64,000 bases of DNA from Pantoea sp050157905 (GTDB taxonomy: Bacteria; Pseudomonadota; Gammaproteobacteria; Enterobacterales; Enterobacteriaceae), in assembly GCF_050157905.1 (NCBI RefSeq), contig NZ_JBKIWZ010000001.1, positions 558,001 through 622,000 of the forward strand, in the 5' to 3' direction. The translations under genes were made by a program, and so were the position numbers. Positions 8,498-16,289 of the stretch are shown piece after piece (the first letter of the stretch is position 1; every line of letters starts with the position of its first letter). The notes below the pieces were generated by a model. The model ran no database searches and was not told where the DNA came from. It saw only the letters and a list, made by a program, of their open reading frames with translations.

Positions 8498-9420
8498 ACA
8501 TTCTGCGCGCCGGTCTGGCCGCCACTCTTCAGGATGCGGGACGCTACGGCTGGCGTCAGTTCGGGATCAGTCCGGGCGGCGTTCTGGATCAGCCCGCGAT
8601 GCTGACCGCTAACATGCTGGTGGGCAATGCCCCGGACAGCGCTGTGCTGGAGATCGTGCTTGGCCAGTTCAGAGCCGAGTTTACCCGCGACGGCTGGTTT
8701 GCACTGACGGGGGCAGGGTGTCAGGCGCAGCTTGACGATAAGCCGGTCTGGACGGGCTGGCGTACCCCGGTGAAGCGGGGCCAGGTCCTGTCGCTGGCGA
8801 TGCCGCTGCGCGGCATGCGCAGCTATCTGGCGGTGCAGGGCGGTTTTGCTATCCCTGCCATGCTGGGGTCTGCCAGCACCGACCTTAAAGCGCAGTTTGG
8901 CGGATTTCATGGACGCATCCTGCGGGATGGCGATCATCTGCCGCTGGGTAAACCGACGCGCCAGTTCGACCGTCAGGCTGGCGTGCGGCAACTGCTCTGG
9001 GGCAACCGCATTCGCGCACTGCCTGGCCCTGAGTATCACGAATTCAGCCGCGAAGCGCAGCAGGCTTTCTGGCGTACGGGGTGGAAGCTCAGCCCGCAGA
9101 GCAACCGTATGGGCTACCGGCTGGAGGGCCGCAAACTTGAGCGTGAAAGCCCGCGTGAACTGCTGTCACACGGGGTGATGCCGGGCGTGATTCAGGTGCC
9201 GCCCAACGGACAGCCTATTGTGCTGATGGCCGATGCACAGACCACCGGCGGCTATCCGCGTATCGCGTCGGTCATCGAAGCCGATCTCTATCACCTGGCG
9301 CAAATCCGGCTGGGTGAGCCAATTCACTTTATTCACTGCACCCTGCCGGACGCGATGCTGGCGCGTCAGCATCAGCAGCGCGCACTGGATCAGATGATGT
9401 GGGGACTCAATGAAGATTGA
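8491..9420 (+). CDS. pxpC: 5-oxoprolinase subunit PxpC
   Basis: 309 residues, carboxyltransferase/allophanate-hydrolase subunit 2 family (formerly YbgK or KipA-like). Signatures: LRAGLAATLQDAGRYGWRQF, GISPGGVLDQPAM, SNRMGYRLEG and DAQTTGGYPRIA. PxpB and PxpC form the ATP-using part of the 5-oxoprolinase complex. The gene overlaps pxpB by 7 bp and pxpA by 11 bp, consistent with a stoichiometric complex translated from one message. Confidence 0.95.
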   Translation: MLNILRAGLAATLQDAGRYGWRQFGISPGGVLDQPAMLTANMLVGNAPDSAVLEIVLGQFRAEFTRDGWFALTGAGCQAQLDDKPVWTGWRTPVKRGQVLSLAMPLRGMRSYLAVQGGFAIPAMLGSASTDLKAQFGGFHGRILRDGDHLPLGKPTRQFDRQAGVRQLLWGNRIRALPGPEYHEFSREAQQAFWRTGWKLSPQSNRMGYRLEGRKLERESPRELLSHGVMPGVIQVPPNGQPIVLMADAQTTGGYPRIASVIEADLYHLAQIRLGEPIHFIHCTLPDAMLARQHQQRALDQMMWGLNED

Positions 9421-10147
9421 TTTAAATGCCGACCTGGGCGAGGGCTGCGCCAGCGACCAGGCGCTACTGCAACGGGTGAGTTCGGCCAATATCGCCTGTG
9501 GTTTTCACGCCGGTGATGCACAGACCATGCTGCAGTCGGTGCGCTGGGCGCAGGCTGCCGGTGTCGCGATTGGGGCGCATCCCGCCTTTCCCGACCGGGA
9601 GAACTTTGGCCGCAGCGCCATGCAGCTTCCGCCGGAAACGGTCTACGCCCAGATGATCTACCAGGTCGGGGCGCTGAAGGCGCTGGCAGAAAGCGAAGGT
9701 GCGCGGCTGGTTCATGTTAAGCCGCACGGGATGCTGTACAACCAGGCCGCAGCGGATCCGGTGCTGGCTGACGCGATCGCCCGTGCCATCCGTGCGGTCG
9801 ATAATCAGCTGATCCTGGTAGGGCTGGCTAGTAGCGAATCGATTCGTGCCGCAGCCCACTACGGCTTGCGCACGCGGGAAGAGGTTTTTGCCGATCGTGG
9901 CTATCTCCGTTCCGGCGCGCTGGTGCCGCGTAGTGAACCCGGCGCGCTGATTGAAGATGAGCAGCAGGCGATCGATCAGACGCTGACGATGGTGCAGCAG
10001 GGCAGGGTAAAAAGTATCACGGGAGAATGGGTGGCAGTGAACGCACAGACCGTCTGCCTGCATGGCGACGGCGCGCATGCGCTGCAGTTTGCGCAGCAGT
10101 TATGTGAGGCGTTTACCCGTCAGCAGATTCGCGTCACCAGTGACTGA
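9410..10147 (+). CDS. pxpA: 5-oxoprolinase subunit PxpA (LamB/YcsF family)
   Basis: 245 residues, LamB/YcsF family. The N terminus KIDLNADLGEGC and the metal-site segments ANIACGFHAGDAQ, GAHPAFPDREN and LVHVKPHGMLYN are conserved. PxpA is the third component of the 5-oxoprolinase complex and acts with PxpBC. It overlaps pxpC by 11 bp and ends 13 bp before an intrinsic terminator, which separates it from the membrane-protein genes that follow. Confidence 0.96.
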   Translation: MKIDLNADLGEGCASDQALLQRVSSANIACGFHAGDAQTMLQSVRWAQAAGVAIGAHPAFPDRENFGRSAMQLPPETVYAQMIYQVGALKALAESEGARLVHVKPHGMLYNQAAADPVLADAIARAIRAVDNQLILVGLASSESIRAAAHYGLRTREEVFADRGYLRSGALVPRSEPGALIEDEQQAIDQTLTMVQQGRVKSITGEWVAVNAQTVCLHGDGAHALQFAQQLCEAFTRQQIRVTSD

Positions 10148-10159
10148 ATAATCATCTTT

Positions 10160-10184
10160 AACCCGGCTTATGCCGGGTTTTTCA
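10160..10184 (+). terminator. Intrinsic terminator after pxpA
   Basis: Stem AACCCGGC / GCCGGGTT around TTAT with a following T-run. The next gene starts only 17 bp beyond, so it may attenuate rather than isolate the downstream genes. Confidence 0.75.
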
Positions 10185-10200
10185 CTCTGAGGGGAAAAGC

Positions 10201-10929
10201 ATGGAGAGTGCAGTCAATCTCTGGCCGTTACTGGGCATTGCCGCCATCGTAATCGGCTTCGTATTACGTTTTAATCCGGTGCTGGTGGTGATTATTGCCG
10301 GATTTGTCACCGGGCTGGCCGCCATGATGCCGCTGGCAGACATTCTGGAAAAGCTGGGCGCGGGTTTTCTTAACACCCGTAACCTGCCGCTGATCCTGCT
10401 GCTGCCGCTGGCGGTGATTGGCCTGCTGGAGCGTCACGGGCTGAAAGAGCGGGCTCAGGCATGGATTGCGCAGATTAAAACAGCCACTGCTGGCCGTCTG
10501 CTGATCGTCTATCTGTTTGTGCGCGAAATCACCGCCGCGCTGGGCCTGACCAGCCTTGGCGGCCATCCGCAGATGGTGCGCCCGCTGCTGGCGCCGATGG
10601 CAGAAGGCGCGACAGAAAACCGCTACGGCGAGATTACGCCTGAATTGCGCCATCGGCTGCGCGCGATGTCGGCGGCAACCGACAACGTGGGCCTGTTCTT
10701 TGGCGAGGATATCTTCGTCGCCTTTGGCGCGATTATCTTCATGCATAACTTCATGCAGGAGTCCGCTGGTATTCAGACCGAACCGCTGCACATCGCGCTG
10801 TGGGGCATCCCGACCGCCGTGGCCGCGTTCCTGATCCACTCGGCCCGCCTGGTCCGGCTGGACCGCCAGCTGGCGCGTGAGCTGCAGCGGCTCAACGGTC
10901 AGGCGCTGAAAGCCAAAGGAGGTGCATAA
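10201..10929 (+). CDS. DUF969 inner-membrane protein, candidate transporter subunit
   Basis: 242 residues, strongly hydrophobic, with about six predicted membrane segments (for example residues 7-24, 26-46 and 60-78 by eye). It matches the DUF969 family: RNLPLILLLPLAVIGLLERHG, a LGGHPQMVRPLLAPMAEGA loop and an AATDNVGLFFGEDIFVAFGA segment that looks like a substrate or ion path. It overlaps the DUF979 gene by one base, and the pair sits between pxpBCA and pcp. No function is proven; transport of 5-oxoproline or of pyroglutamyl peptides is inferred from the context. The GAGGGGAAAAGC segment before the ATG supplies a ribosome site. Confidence 0.85.
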   Translation: MESAVNLWPLLGIAAIVIGFVLRFNPVLVVIIAGFVTGLAAMMPLADILEKLGAGFLNTRNLPLILLLPLAVIGLLERHGLKERAQAWIAQIKTATAGRLLIVYLFVREITAALGLTSLGGHPQMVRPLLAPMAEGATENRYGEITPELRHRLRAMSAATDNVGLFFGEDIFVAFGAIIFMHNFMQESAGIQTEPLHIALWGIPTAVAAFLIHSARLVRLDRQLARELQRLNGQALKAKGGA

Positions 10930-11945
10930 TGTTCCAGCAACAGTATCTGATGTGGCTGGCAGGCATCCTGCTGCTGGTGGTGGCGATACTCTCCTGGCGT
11001 GACAGCGCGAATCCGCGCCGTCTGACGACCGGCCTGTTCTGGGCATTGTATGGCCTGATATTTCTTATCGGTGACTGGACGGCGGATCTGCTGAGCCTGG
11101 GGATGGGCTCGGCGGCGGCAGGCACCCGCACGCTGCACATCGCGGTCGGGGTCGTCGTGGTGATTATGGCGCTGATTGCGGGCCTGGGTGGCGTCCGGCT
11201 GGGCCGCTATCATCAGCGCAGCGAAGAGGAGAAGCAGGCCAGTGCGCAGCGTCTGCGCAATAAACTCTTCCTGCCCGCGCTGGCGATTCCGGTGGTCACC
11301 GTGGTTGGCGTGCTGGCGTTTAACCACATTCCCGGCTTGCAGGATTCGGTATTCGGACCGGGCAATCACGCGACGCTGGTGACGCTCTTTTCGATGATGG
11401 TCGGCTGTGTGGCGGGCTGGCTGGTGGCTCTGAAACTGACCCACGAAAAACCGGTGCAGTCGATGCAGGAGACCCGCCGCTTGCTGGATTCGATAGGCTG
11501 GGCCTTTATCCTGCCGCAGATCCTCGCCACGCTGGGGCTGCTGTTTACCAGCGCCGGTGTCGGCAGCGCGATTTCGCATCTGACCCAGACCTGGCTGGCG
11601 GTAGACAATCGACTGATTGCGGTCATCGTTTATGCCGTGGGCATGGCGCTGTTAACGATGATCATGGGCAACGCCTTCGCCGCATTTCCGATTATTACCG
11701 CAGGCGTCGGTATCCCGATTCTGGTGTTGCAGCACGGCGGCAACCCGGCGGTGATGGCGGCGATTGGGATGTTCTCCGGCTACTGTGGCACGCTGATGAC
11801 GCCGATGGCGGCCAATTTTAATATTGTCCCGGCGGCGCTGCTGGAGTTGCCTGACCGAAACGCGGTGATCAGGGCTCAGATCCCAACCGGTGTGCTACTG
11901 TTAATCGTTAATATTTTTCTGCTCTATTTCCTGATGTTTCTGTGA
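10929..11945 (+). CDS. DUF979 inner-membrane protein, partner of the DUF969 protein
   Basis: 338 residues with about eight to ten hydrophobic segments, DUF979 family. Notable segments are GNAFAAFPIITAGVGIP and GYCGTLMTPMAANFNIVPAA near the C terminus; they resemble the re-entrant signature regions of secondary carriers, though this is only visual resemblance. The one-base ATG overlap with the DUF969 gene suggests the two form a complex. pcp starts 6 bp after its stop. The context makes it a candidate half of a pyroglutamate permease. Confidence 0.85.
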   Translation: MFQQQYLMWLAGILLLVVAILSWRDSANPRRLTTGLFWALYGLIFLIGDWTADLLSLGMGSAAAGTRTLHIAVGVVVVIMALIAGLGGVRLGRYHQRSEEEKQASAQRLRNKLFLPALAIPVVTVVGVLAFNHIPGLQDSVFGPGNHATLVTLFSMMVGCVAGWLVALKLTHEKPVQSMQETRRLLDSIGWAFILPQILATLGLLFTSAGVGSAISHLTQTWLAVDNRLIAVIVYAVGMALLTMIMGNAFAAFPIITAGVGIPILVLQHGGNPAVMAAIGMFSGYCGTLMTPMAANFNIVPAALLELPDRNAVIRAQIPTGVLLLIVNIFLLYFLMFL

Positions 11946-11951
11946 GGCAGC

Positions 11952-12599
11952 ATGAAAACGGTCCTGATAACGGCCTTTGAGCCTTTTGGCGGTGAAACGA
12001 TTAATCCATCCTGGGAAGCGGTGCAGAGGCTGGAGGGCAAAGAGATTGGCGGAGCGAAGATCGTCATCCGCCAGTTGCCCGTGGTCTTCCGTGAGGTCCT
12101 TGGCGTGCTGAATCAGGCGCTGACGGAAATCAATCCGGATGCGGTGCTCTCCGTGGGGCAGGCGGGCGGTCGCAGCGACATTACCGTCGAGCGTATCGGT
12201 ATCAATGTTGATGACGCCCGTATCCCGGATAACAGCGGGCATCAGCCAGTCGATGAACCGGTGGTGGCTGGCGGTCCGGCCGCCTATTTTTCGCGGCTGC
12301 CGATTAAAGCGGTCGTCTCTGCTTTACGGGAGGCGGGCATTCCGGCGTCAGTGTCGCAGACGGCGGGCACCTTTACCTGTAACCGGGTGATGTACGGCCT
12401 GCTGCACTGGCTTCAGCAGCAGGAGAGCCCGGCGCGGGGCGGCTTTATCCATATTCCTTATCTGCCTGAACAGGCGGCGCAGCACCCCGGCGCGCCGAGC
12501 ATGGCGCTGGCGACCATTATTCAGGCGCTGGAAATCGCCGTACGGGTCACGCTGGAAACCGGTGACGACATTAAACAGGCTGGCGGTGCCACCCACTAA
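11952..12599 (+). CDS. pcp: Pyrrolidone-carboxylate peptidase (pyroglutamyl peptidase I)
   Basis: 215 residues, peptidase family C15. It removes N-terminal pyroglutamate from peptides and so supplies 5-oxoproline to PxpABC. The N terminus VLITAFEPFGGETINPSWEA, the catalytic Glu region VGQAGGRSDITVERIG, the Cys nucleophile in TAGTFTCNRVMYGLLH and the His in GGFIHIPYLP are all present. It directly follows the DUF979 gene, giving a compact cycle of peptide cleavage, possible transport and ring opening. nei starts 11 bp downstream. Confidence 0.96.
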   Translation: MKTVLITAFEPFGGETINPSWEAVQRLEGKEIGGAKIVIRQLPVVFREVLGVLNQALTEINPDAVLSVGQAGGRSDITVERIGINVDDARIPDNSGHQPVDEPVVAGGPAAYFSRLPIKAVVSALREAGIPASVSQTAGTFTCNRVMYGLLHWLQQQESPARGGFIHIPYLPEQAAQHPGAPSMALATIIQALEIAVRVTLETGDDIKQAGGATH

Positions 12600-12610
12600 G
12601 AGGATGAACG

Positions 12611-13399
12611 ATGCCTGAAGGACCGGAAATCCGCCGCGTGGCGGATAAGCTCGAAGCCGCCATTGTGGGGCAGCCGTTAACAGAAGCGTGGTTCGCATTT
12701 CCGCAGCTCAAGACCTATGAGCCGGCGTTGATTGGTGAGCAGGTGCAGGCGATTGAAACGCGAGGCAAGGCGCTGCTGACACATTTCAGCAATGGCCTGA
12801 CACTTTACAGCCATAACCAGCTCTATGGCATCTGGCGGATTGTGAAACCCGATACCGAACTCAACACTACCCGCCAGCTGCGGGTGCGGCTGGCGACGGC
12901 AGGTAAAGCGATTCTGCTCTACAGCGCCTCCGATATTGAACTGCTCAATGCCGATACCCTGGCGGCGCACCCATTTCTGAATCGTATCGGCCCGGATGTG
13001 CTGAGCAGTGCGCTGACTGTGGAAGAGGTGCGCGAGCGGCTGCTGTCGCCTCGTTTCCGTCGTCGGCAGTTCAGCGGTCTGCTGCTGGATCAGGCGTTTC
13101 TGGCCGGGCTGGGTAACTACCTGCGCGCTGAAATTCTCTGGCTGGCGCAGCTGCTGCCATACCATCGGGCACAGGACCTGAGTGAGGATCAGCTGACGGC
13201 ATTCAGCGAGGCGCTGCTTTCGGTGCCGCGTCACGCCTACCGGATGCGGGGCACCATGAAAAAATATCATGAGGAAGCGGCGTTTCAGTTTGAAGTTTTT
13301 CATCGGCAGGGTAAGAAGTGCCGGCGCTGTGGCACGCTGGTTGAGAAAGGTACGCTGTCGTCACGGCCGTTTTACTGGTGTCCGGGTTGCCAGAGATAG
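12611..13399 (+). CDS. nei: Endonuclease VIII (DNA glycosylase/AP lyase)
   Basis: 262 residues, Fpg/Nei family. It excises oxidised pyrimidines and cleaves the abasic site. The N-terminal Pro2-Glu3 catalytic pair is in PEGPEIRRVADKLE; Lys in ETRGKALLTHF is the conserved lysine; GLGNYLRAEILW marks the helix-two-turn-helix; the C-terminal zinc finger reads CRRCG then, after about 16 residues, CPGC. In E. coli nei also follows the pxp genes, but without pcp and the DUF969/979 pair between them. Confidence 0.97.
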   Translation: MPEGPEIRRVADKLEAAIVGQPLTEAWFAFPQLKTYEPALIGEQVQAIETRGKALLTHFSNGLTLYSHNQLYGIWRIVKPDTELNTTRQLRVRLATAGKAILLYSASDIELLNADTLAAHPFLNRIGPDVLSSALTVEEVRERLLSPRFRRRQFSGLLLDQAFLAGLGNYLRAEILWLAQLLPYHRAQDLSEDQLTAFSEALLSVPRHAYRMRGTMKKYHEEAAFQFEVFHRQGKKCRRCGTLVEKGTLSSRPFYWCPGCQR

Positions 13400-13448
13400 A
13401 AAGGAGCGGGTGAGGGTAGAAACAGGCAGCTGTAAGACCGAGCCTGCT

Positions 13449-13555
13449 CAGGAAACACGGTCAGATCGGAAAGACGCTAAAGCCGTCATCCATGACATGG
13501 TCGGCCCGCGCCATCCCTGGCGCGAGACGCTTTCCTCTTCTGACCGTGTTTCCTG
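13449..13555. repeat. 107-bp nested palindromic element
   Basis: Outer arms of 17 bp are perfectly complementary (13449-13465 and 13539-13555, beginning CAGGAAACACGG). After short bulges the stem continues with GGAAAG / CTTTCC (13468-13473 and 13530-13535). The interior has its own hairpins: CCAT/ATGG at 13490-13500 and CGCGCCA/TGGCGCG with loop TCCC at 13507-13524. It lies between the convergent nei and gltA and looks like a non-coding repeat such as ERIC or RU elements, although it matches neither as I remember them. Confidence 0.65.
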
Positions 13556-13642
13556 CGCGTTGAACTTATTCGTTGCGGCCAGCTTCACCCCTATACAGGC
13601 CAATTGTCTGAGCGGAAATTTCTCTCCGCTATCGACCGAATC

Positions 13643-14926
13643 TTACTTCTTCAGCTGAGAGCTGAATTCGCGCTCGGTATAACCGGTGTAAAGCTGGCGC
13701 GGACGGGCAATCTTCATGCCTTCGTCGTGCATTTCTTTCCAGTGTGCGATCCAGCCAACGGTACGGGCCATCGCGAAGATCACCGTAAACATGGAGGAAG
13801 GAATCCCCATCGCTTTCAGGATAATACCGGAGTAGAAGTCCACGTTTGGATAGAGTTTACGCTCGATGAAGTAGGGGTCGTTCAGCGCAATGTGTTCCAG
13901 CTCCATCGCCACTTCCAGCAGGTCATCCTTCATACCCAGCTCGTTCAGGACTTCATGGCAGGTATCACGCATCACGGTCGCACGTGGATCGTAGTTTTTG
14001 TAAACGCGGTGACCAAAGCCCATCAGACGGAAAGAGTCATTCTTGTCTTTGGCGCGTTTCACAAACTCCGGAATGTGCTCAACGGTGCTGATCTCTTCCA
14101 GCATACGCAGAGTCGCTTCGTTGGCACCACCGTGCGCCGGTCCCCACAGGGAGGCGATACCCGCCGCGATACAGGCAAACGGATTCGCGCCGCTTGAACC
14201 CGCGGTACGGACGGTCGAAGTTGAGGCGTTCTGCTCATGGTCCGCATGCAGGATCAGAATGCGGTCCATTGCGCGTTCCAGTACCGGATTAACTTTGTAC
14301 TCTTCGCACGGCGTGGCGAACATCATGTGCAGGAAGTTACCCGCATAAGAGAGATCATTGCGCGGATAGACAAAAGGCTGGCCAATAGAATATTTGTAAC
14401 ACATTGCCGCCATGGTCGGCATCTTCGAAAGCAGACGGAATGCCGCGATTTCACGATGGCGCTCAATGTTTACATCCAGTGAATCGTGGTAAAACGCTGC
14501 CAGTGCGCCGGTCACACCGCACATTACTGCCATCGGGTGAGAGTCACGACGGAAGCCGTGGAACAGACGGGTAATCTGCTCATGAATCATCGTGTGGCGG
14601 GTAACGGTGGTACGGAACTCCTCGAACTGCTTCTGATCGGGCGCTTCACCATTCAGCAGGATGTAACAGACTTCCAGATAGTTAGAGTGGGTGGCCAGCT
14701 CAGAAATCGGGAAACCACGATGCAGCAGGATGCCTTCATCACCATCGATGAAGGTGATTTTAGATTCGCAGGACGCTGTAGAAGTGAAACCGGGATCGAA
14801 GGTGAACAGGCCACTTGAACCCAGAGCGCGGACATCAACCACATCCTGGCCCAGCGTGCCCTTCAGCACGTCCAGCTCTACAGATGTTCCATCTTGCAGG
14901 GTTAGCGTTACTTTTTTATCTGTCAT
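13643..14926 (-). CDS. gltA: Citrate synthase
   Basis: 427 residues from the ATG at 14926, the E. coli length. An ATG 12 bp upstream is rejected because the GGAG that serves 14926 lies within it. The enzyme is the hexameric, NADH-sensitive type II citrate synthase that condenses acetyl-CoA and oxaloacetate. Catalytic regions seen: GPAHGGANEA, GFGHRVYKNYDPRA and FYSGIILKAMGIP. The long divergent region to sdhC holds control signals for both directions. Confidence 0.98.
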   Translation of the reverse strand: MTDKKVTLTLQDGTSVELDVLKGTLGQDVVDVRALGSSGLFTFDPGFTSTASCESKITFIDGDEGILLHRGFPISELATHSNYLEVCYILLNGEAPDQKQFEEFRTTVTRHTMIHEQITRLFHGFRRDSHPMAVMCGVTGALAAFYHDSLDVNIERHREIAAFRLLSKMPTMAAMCYKYSIGQPFVYPRNDLSYAGNFLHMMFATPCEEYKVNPVLERAMDRILILHADHEQNASTSTVRTAGSSGANPFACIAAGIASLWGPAHGGANEATLRMLEEISTVEHIPEFVKRAKDKNDSFRLMGFGHRVYKNYDPRATVMRDTCHEVLNELGMKDDLLEVAMELEHIALNDPYFIERKLYPNVDFYSGIILKAMGIPSSMFTVIFAMARTVGWIAHWKEMHDEGMKIARPRQLYTGYTEREFSSQLKK

Positions 14927-15314
14927 TTTCGTCTCCATAGCGCCTTATGTAGGTAAGGATCTTTAGACACCTGAAACGCGTTCATGTTGCGGTTGGCAAA
15001 ACTGCACAATGTCACTCTGCAGGGGTGAAGCGGGTGCAGGGTACAGAGTGAGCGGCGCGTTCCAGGAAGGAACCGGTGAGCCATGGACATGCTGCATATC
15101 GCGGTTGTTAAAGATCCGGTCAGGATATAACTTCTTGGTAACCAATAACCTGATGCTTTTTAATGCTCATTATCGCAATGTTACATAACTTGCGCTTAGG
15201 GGAAAGTGTATCCCCATAACTTTTGTGCATCATAGGAATTTACAGGCTTAGTTTGTAACTGAATTGTTGAACTATTGTCAAATCAGATAATTAAAATTGT
15301 ATCAATTGTGAAAA

Positions 15315-15332
15315 TCGTGAGTCCGATCACTG
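15315..15332. promoter_or_regulatory. CRP-type site upstream of sdhC
   Basis: GTGA, six bases, TCAC (15317-15320 and 15327-15330) is a symmetrical CRP core. Its centre is about 80 bp upstream of the likely sdh transcription start. E. coli sdh is CRP-activated, so the assignment is plausible. Confidence 0.5.
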
Positions 15333-15368
15333 TTCTACCCAAAATATACCAAAGAGTTTGTAGGGGAA

Positions 15369-15397
15369 TTGTAATCAGAATGTGATCCTCTTATACT
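15369..15397 (+). promoter_or_regulatory. sdh operon sigma70 promoter
   Basis: -35 TTGTAA (15369-15374), 17-bp spacer, -10 TATACT (15392-15397). The surrounding GGGAATTGTAAT and TATACTTCCGCC match the E. coli sdh promoter as recalled. Confidence 0.75.
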
Positions 15398-15558
15398 TCC
15401 GCCAGGTCTCCGGAACACCCTGACACCAGGAGCCACCCAGCGTTTATTACCGCGTCACTTAACACTGGATGTTGCTTTTTTGGTGACGGTTAAAGTCTGC
15501 CACGCGTTGTGATTAGACTCCGCCTCAGGTCCGGAGGAAGCAAAATAAAAAAGGCTGT

Positions 15559-15948
15559 GTGGGCAAAACCGTGAAAAAACAAAGACCTGTCAACTTGGAT
15601 CTCTCGACGATCCGGTTTCCCGTTACTGCAATATCGTCCATTCTTCACCGCGTCTCCGGCGTAATCACCCTGGTTGCCATAGGCATCCTGCTGTGGCTGC
15701 TCGGTCTCTCTCTCTCCTCTCCTGAAGGTTTCCAGCATGCTGCGTCCATTATGGATGGCTTCTTCGCGAAGTTCATCATGTGGGGCATCCTGACTGCGCT
15801 GGCCTATCACGCGGTGAGCGGGATTCGTCATATGTTGATGGATTTTGGTTATCTGGCTGAAACGCTGCAGGTTGGTAAGCGCTCAGCTCATATCACTTTT
15901 GTGATCACTGTCGTGCTGGCAATTCTGGCGGGAGTCCTCGTATGGTAA
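15559..15948 (+). CDS. sdhC: Succinate dehydrogenase cytochrome b556 subunit
   Basis: 129 residues from a GTG at 15559, which aligns with the E. coli start; a second GTG at 15571 would give 125 residues and cannot be excluded. Three membrane helices are visible. The conserved heme ligand His lies in the GILTALAYHAVSGIRHM region, and SILHRVSG contributes to the quinone site. SdhC and SdhD anchor SdhAB in the inner membrane and pass electrons to ubiquinone. It overlaps sdhD by 7 bp. Confidence 0.95.
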   Translation: MGKTVKKQRPVNLDLSTIRFPVTAISSILHRVSGVITLVAIGILLWLLGLSLSSPEGFQHAASIMDGFFAKFIMWGILTALAYHAVSGIRHMLMDFGYLAETLQVGKRSAHITFVITVVLAILAGVLVW

Positions 15949-16289
15949 GCAATGCATCCGCGTTGGGTCGCAACGGCATTCAGGACTGGCTGCTGCTGCG
16001 GGCAACTGCAATTCTCATTACTCTTTACATCGTTTACATCCTCGGTTTCGTAGTGATGAGAGACACGCTGACCTATGACCTGTGGCGTGGCTTCTTCGCT
16101 TCTGCCTTCACCAAAGTGTTCACGCTGCTGACGCTGTTCTCTATTCTGATCCACGGCTGGATTGGGATGTGGCAGGTATTAACAGACTACGTTAAATCGC
16201 TGCCAACCCGCCTGTTGTTGCAGTTTGTGATTGTCGTGGCGCTGTTGTGGTATGCGATTTATGGCTTTGTTGTGGTGTGGGGTGTGTAA
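15942..16289 (+). CDS. sdhD: Succinate dehydrogenase membrane anchor subunit
   Basis: 115 residues with three membrane helices. IHGWIGMWQVLTDYVK contains the conserved His and Asp-Tyr segment that contribute to heme and quinone binding. It overlaps sdhC, and its stop is immediately followed by the sdhA ATG, so the four sdh genes are translated as a tight unit. Confidence 0.95.
   Translation: MVSNASALGRNGIQDWLLLRATAILITLYIVYILGFVVMRDTLTYDLWRGFFASAFTKVFTLLTLFSILIHGWIGMWQVLTDYVKSLPTRLLLQFVIVVALLWYAIYGFVVVWGV

Larger units (their letters stand above)
14927..15558. promoter_or_regulatory. Divergent gltA-sdhC control region
   Basis: 632 bp with no gene I would accept. The half nearer sdhC is AT-rich and holds the sites listed separately. 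The leader after the sdh promoter (about 15400-15440 and 15530-15540) keeps blocks such as CTCCGGAACACCCTG and CCGGAGGAAG that I recall from E. coli sdh mRNA, where small RNAs act near the sdhC start. The gltA-proximal part holds no element I could assign. Confidence 0.7.

Noticed and set aside
14927..14938. Longer gltA start at 14938 (METKMTDKK)
   Set aside because: The GGAG serving the inner ATG overlaps the outer one, and E. coli homology begins at the inner ATG.
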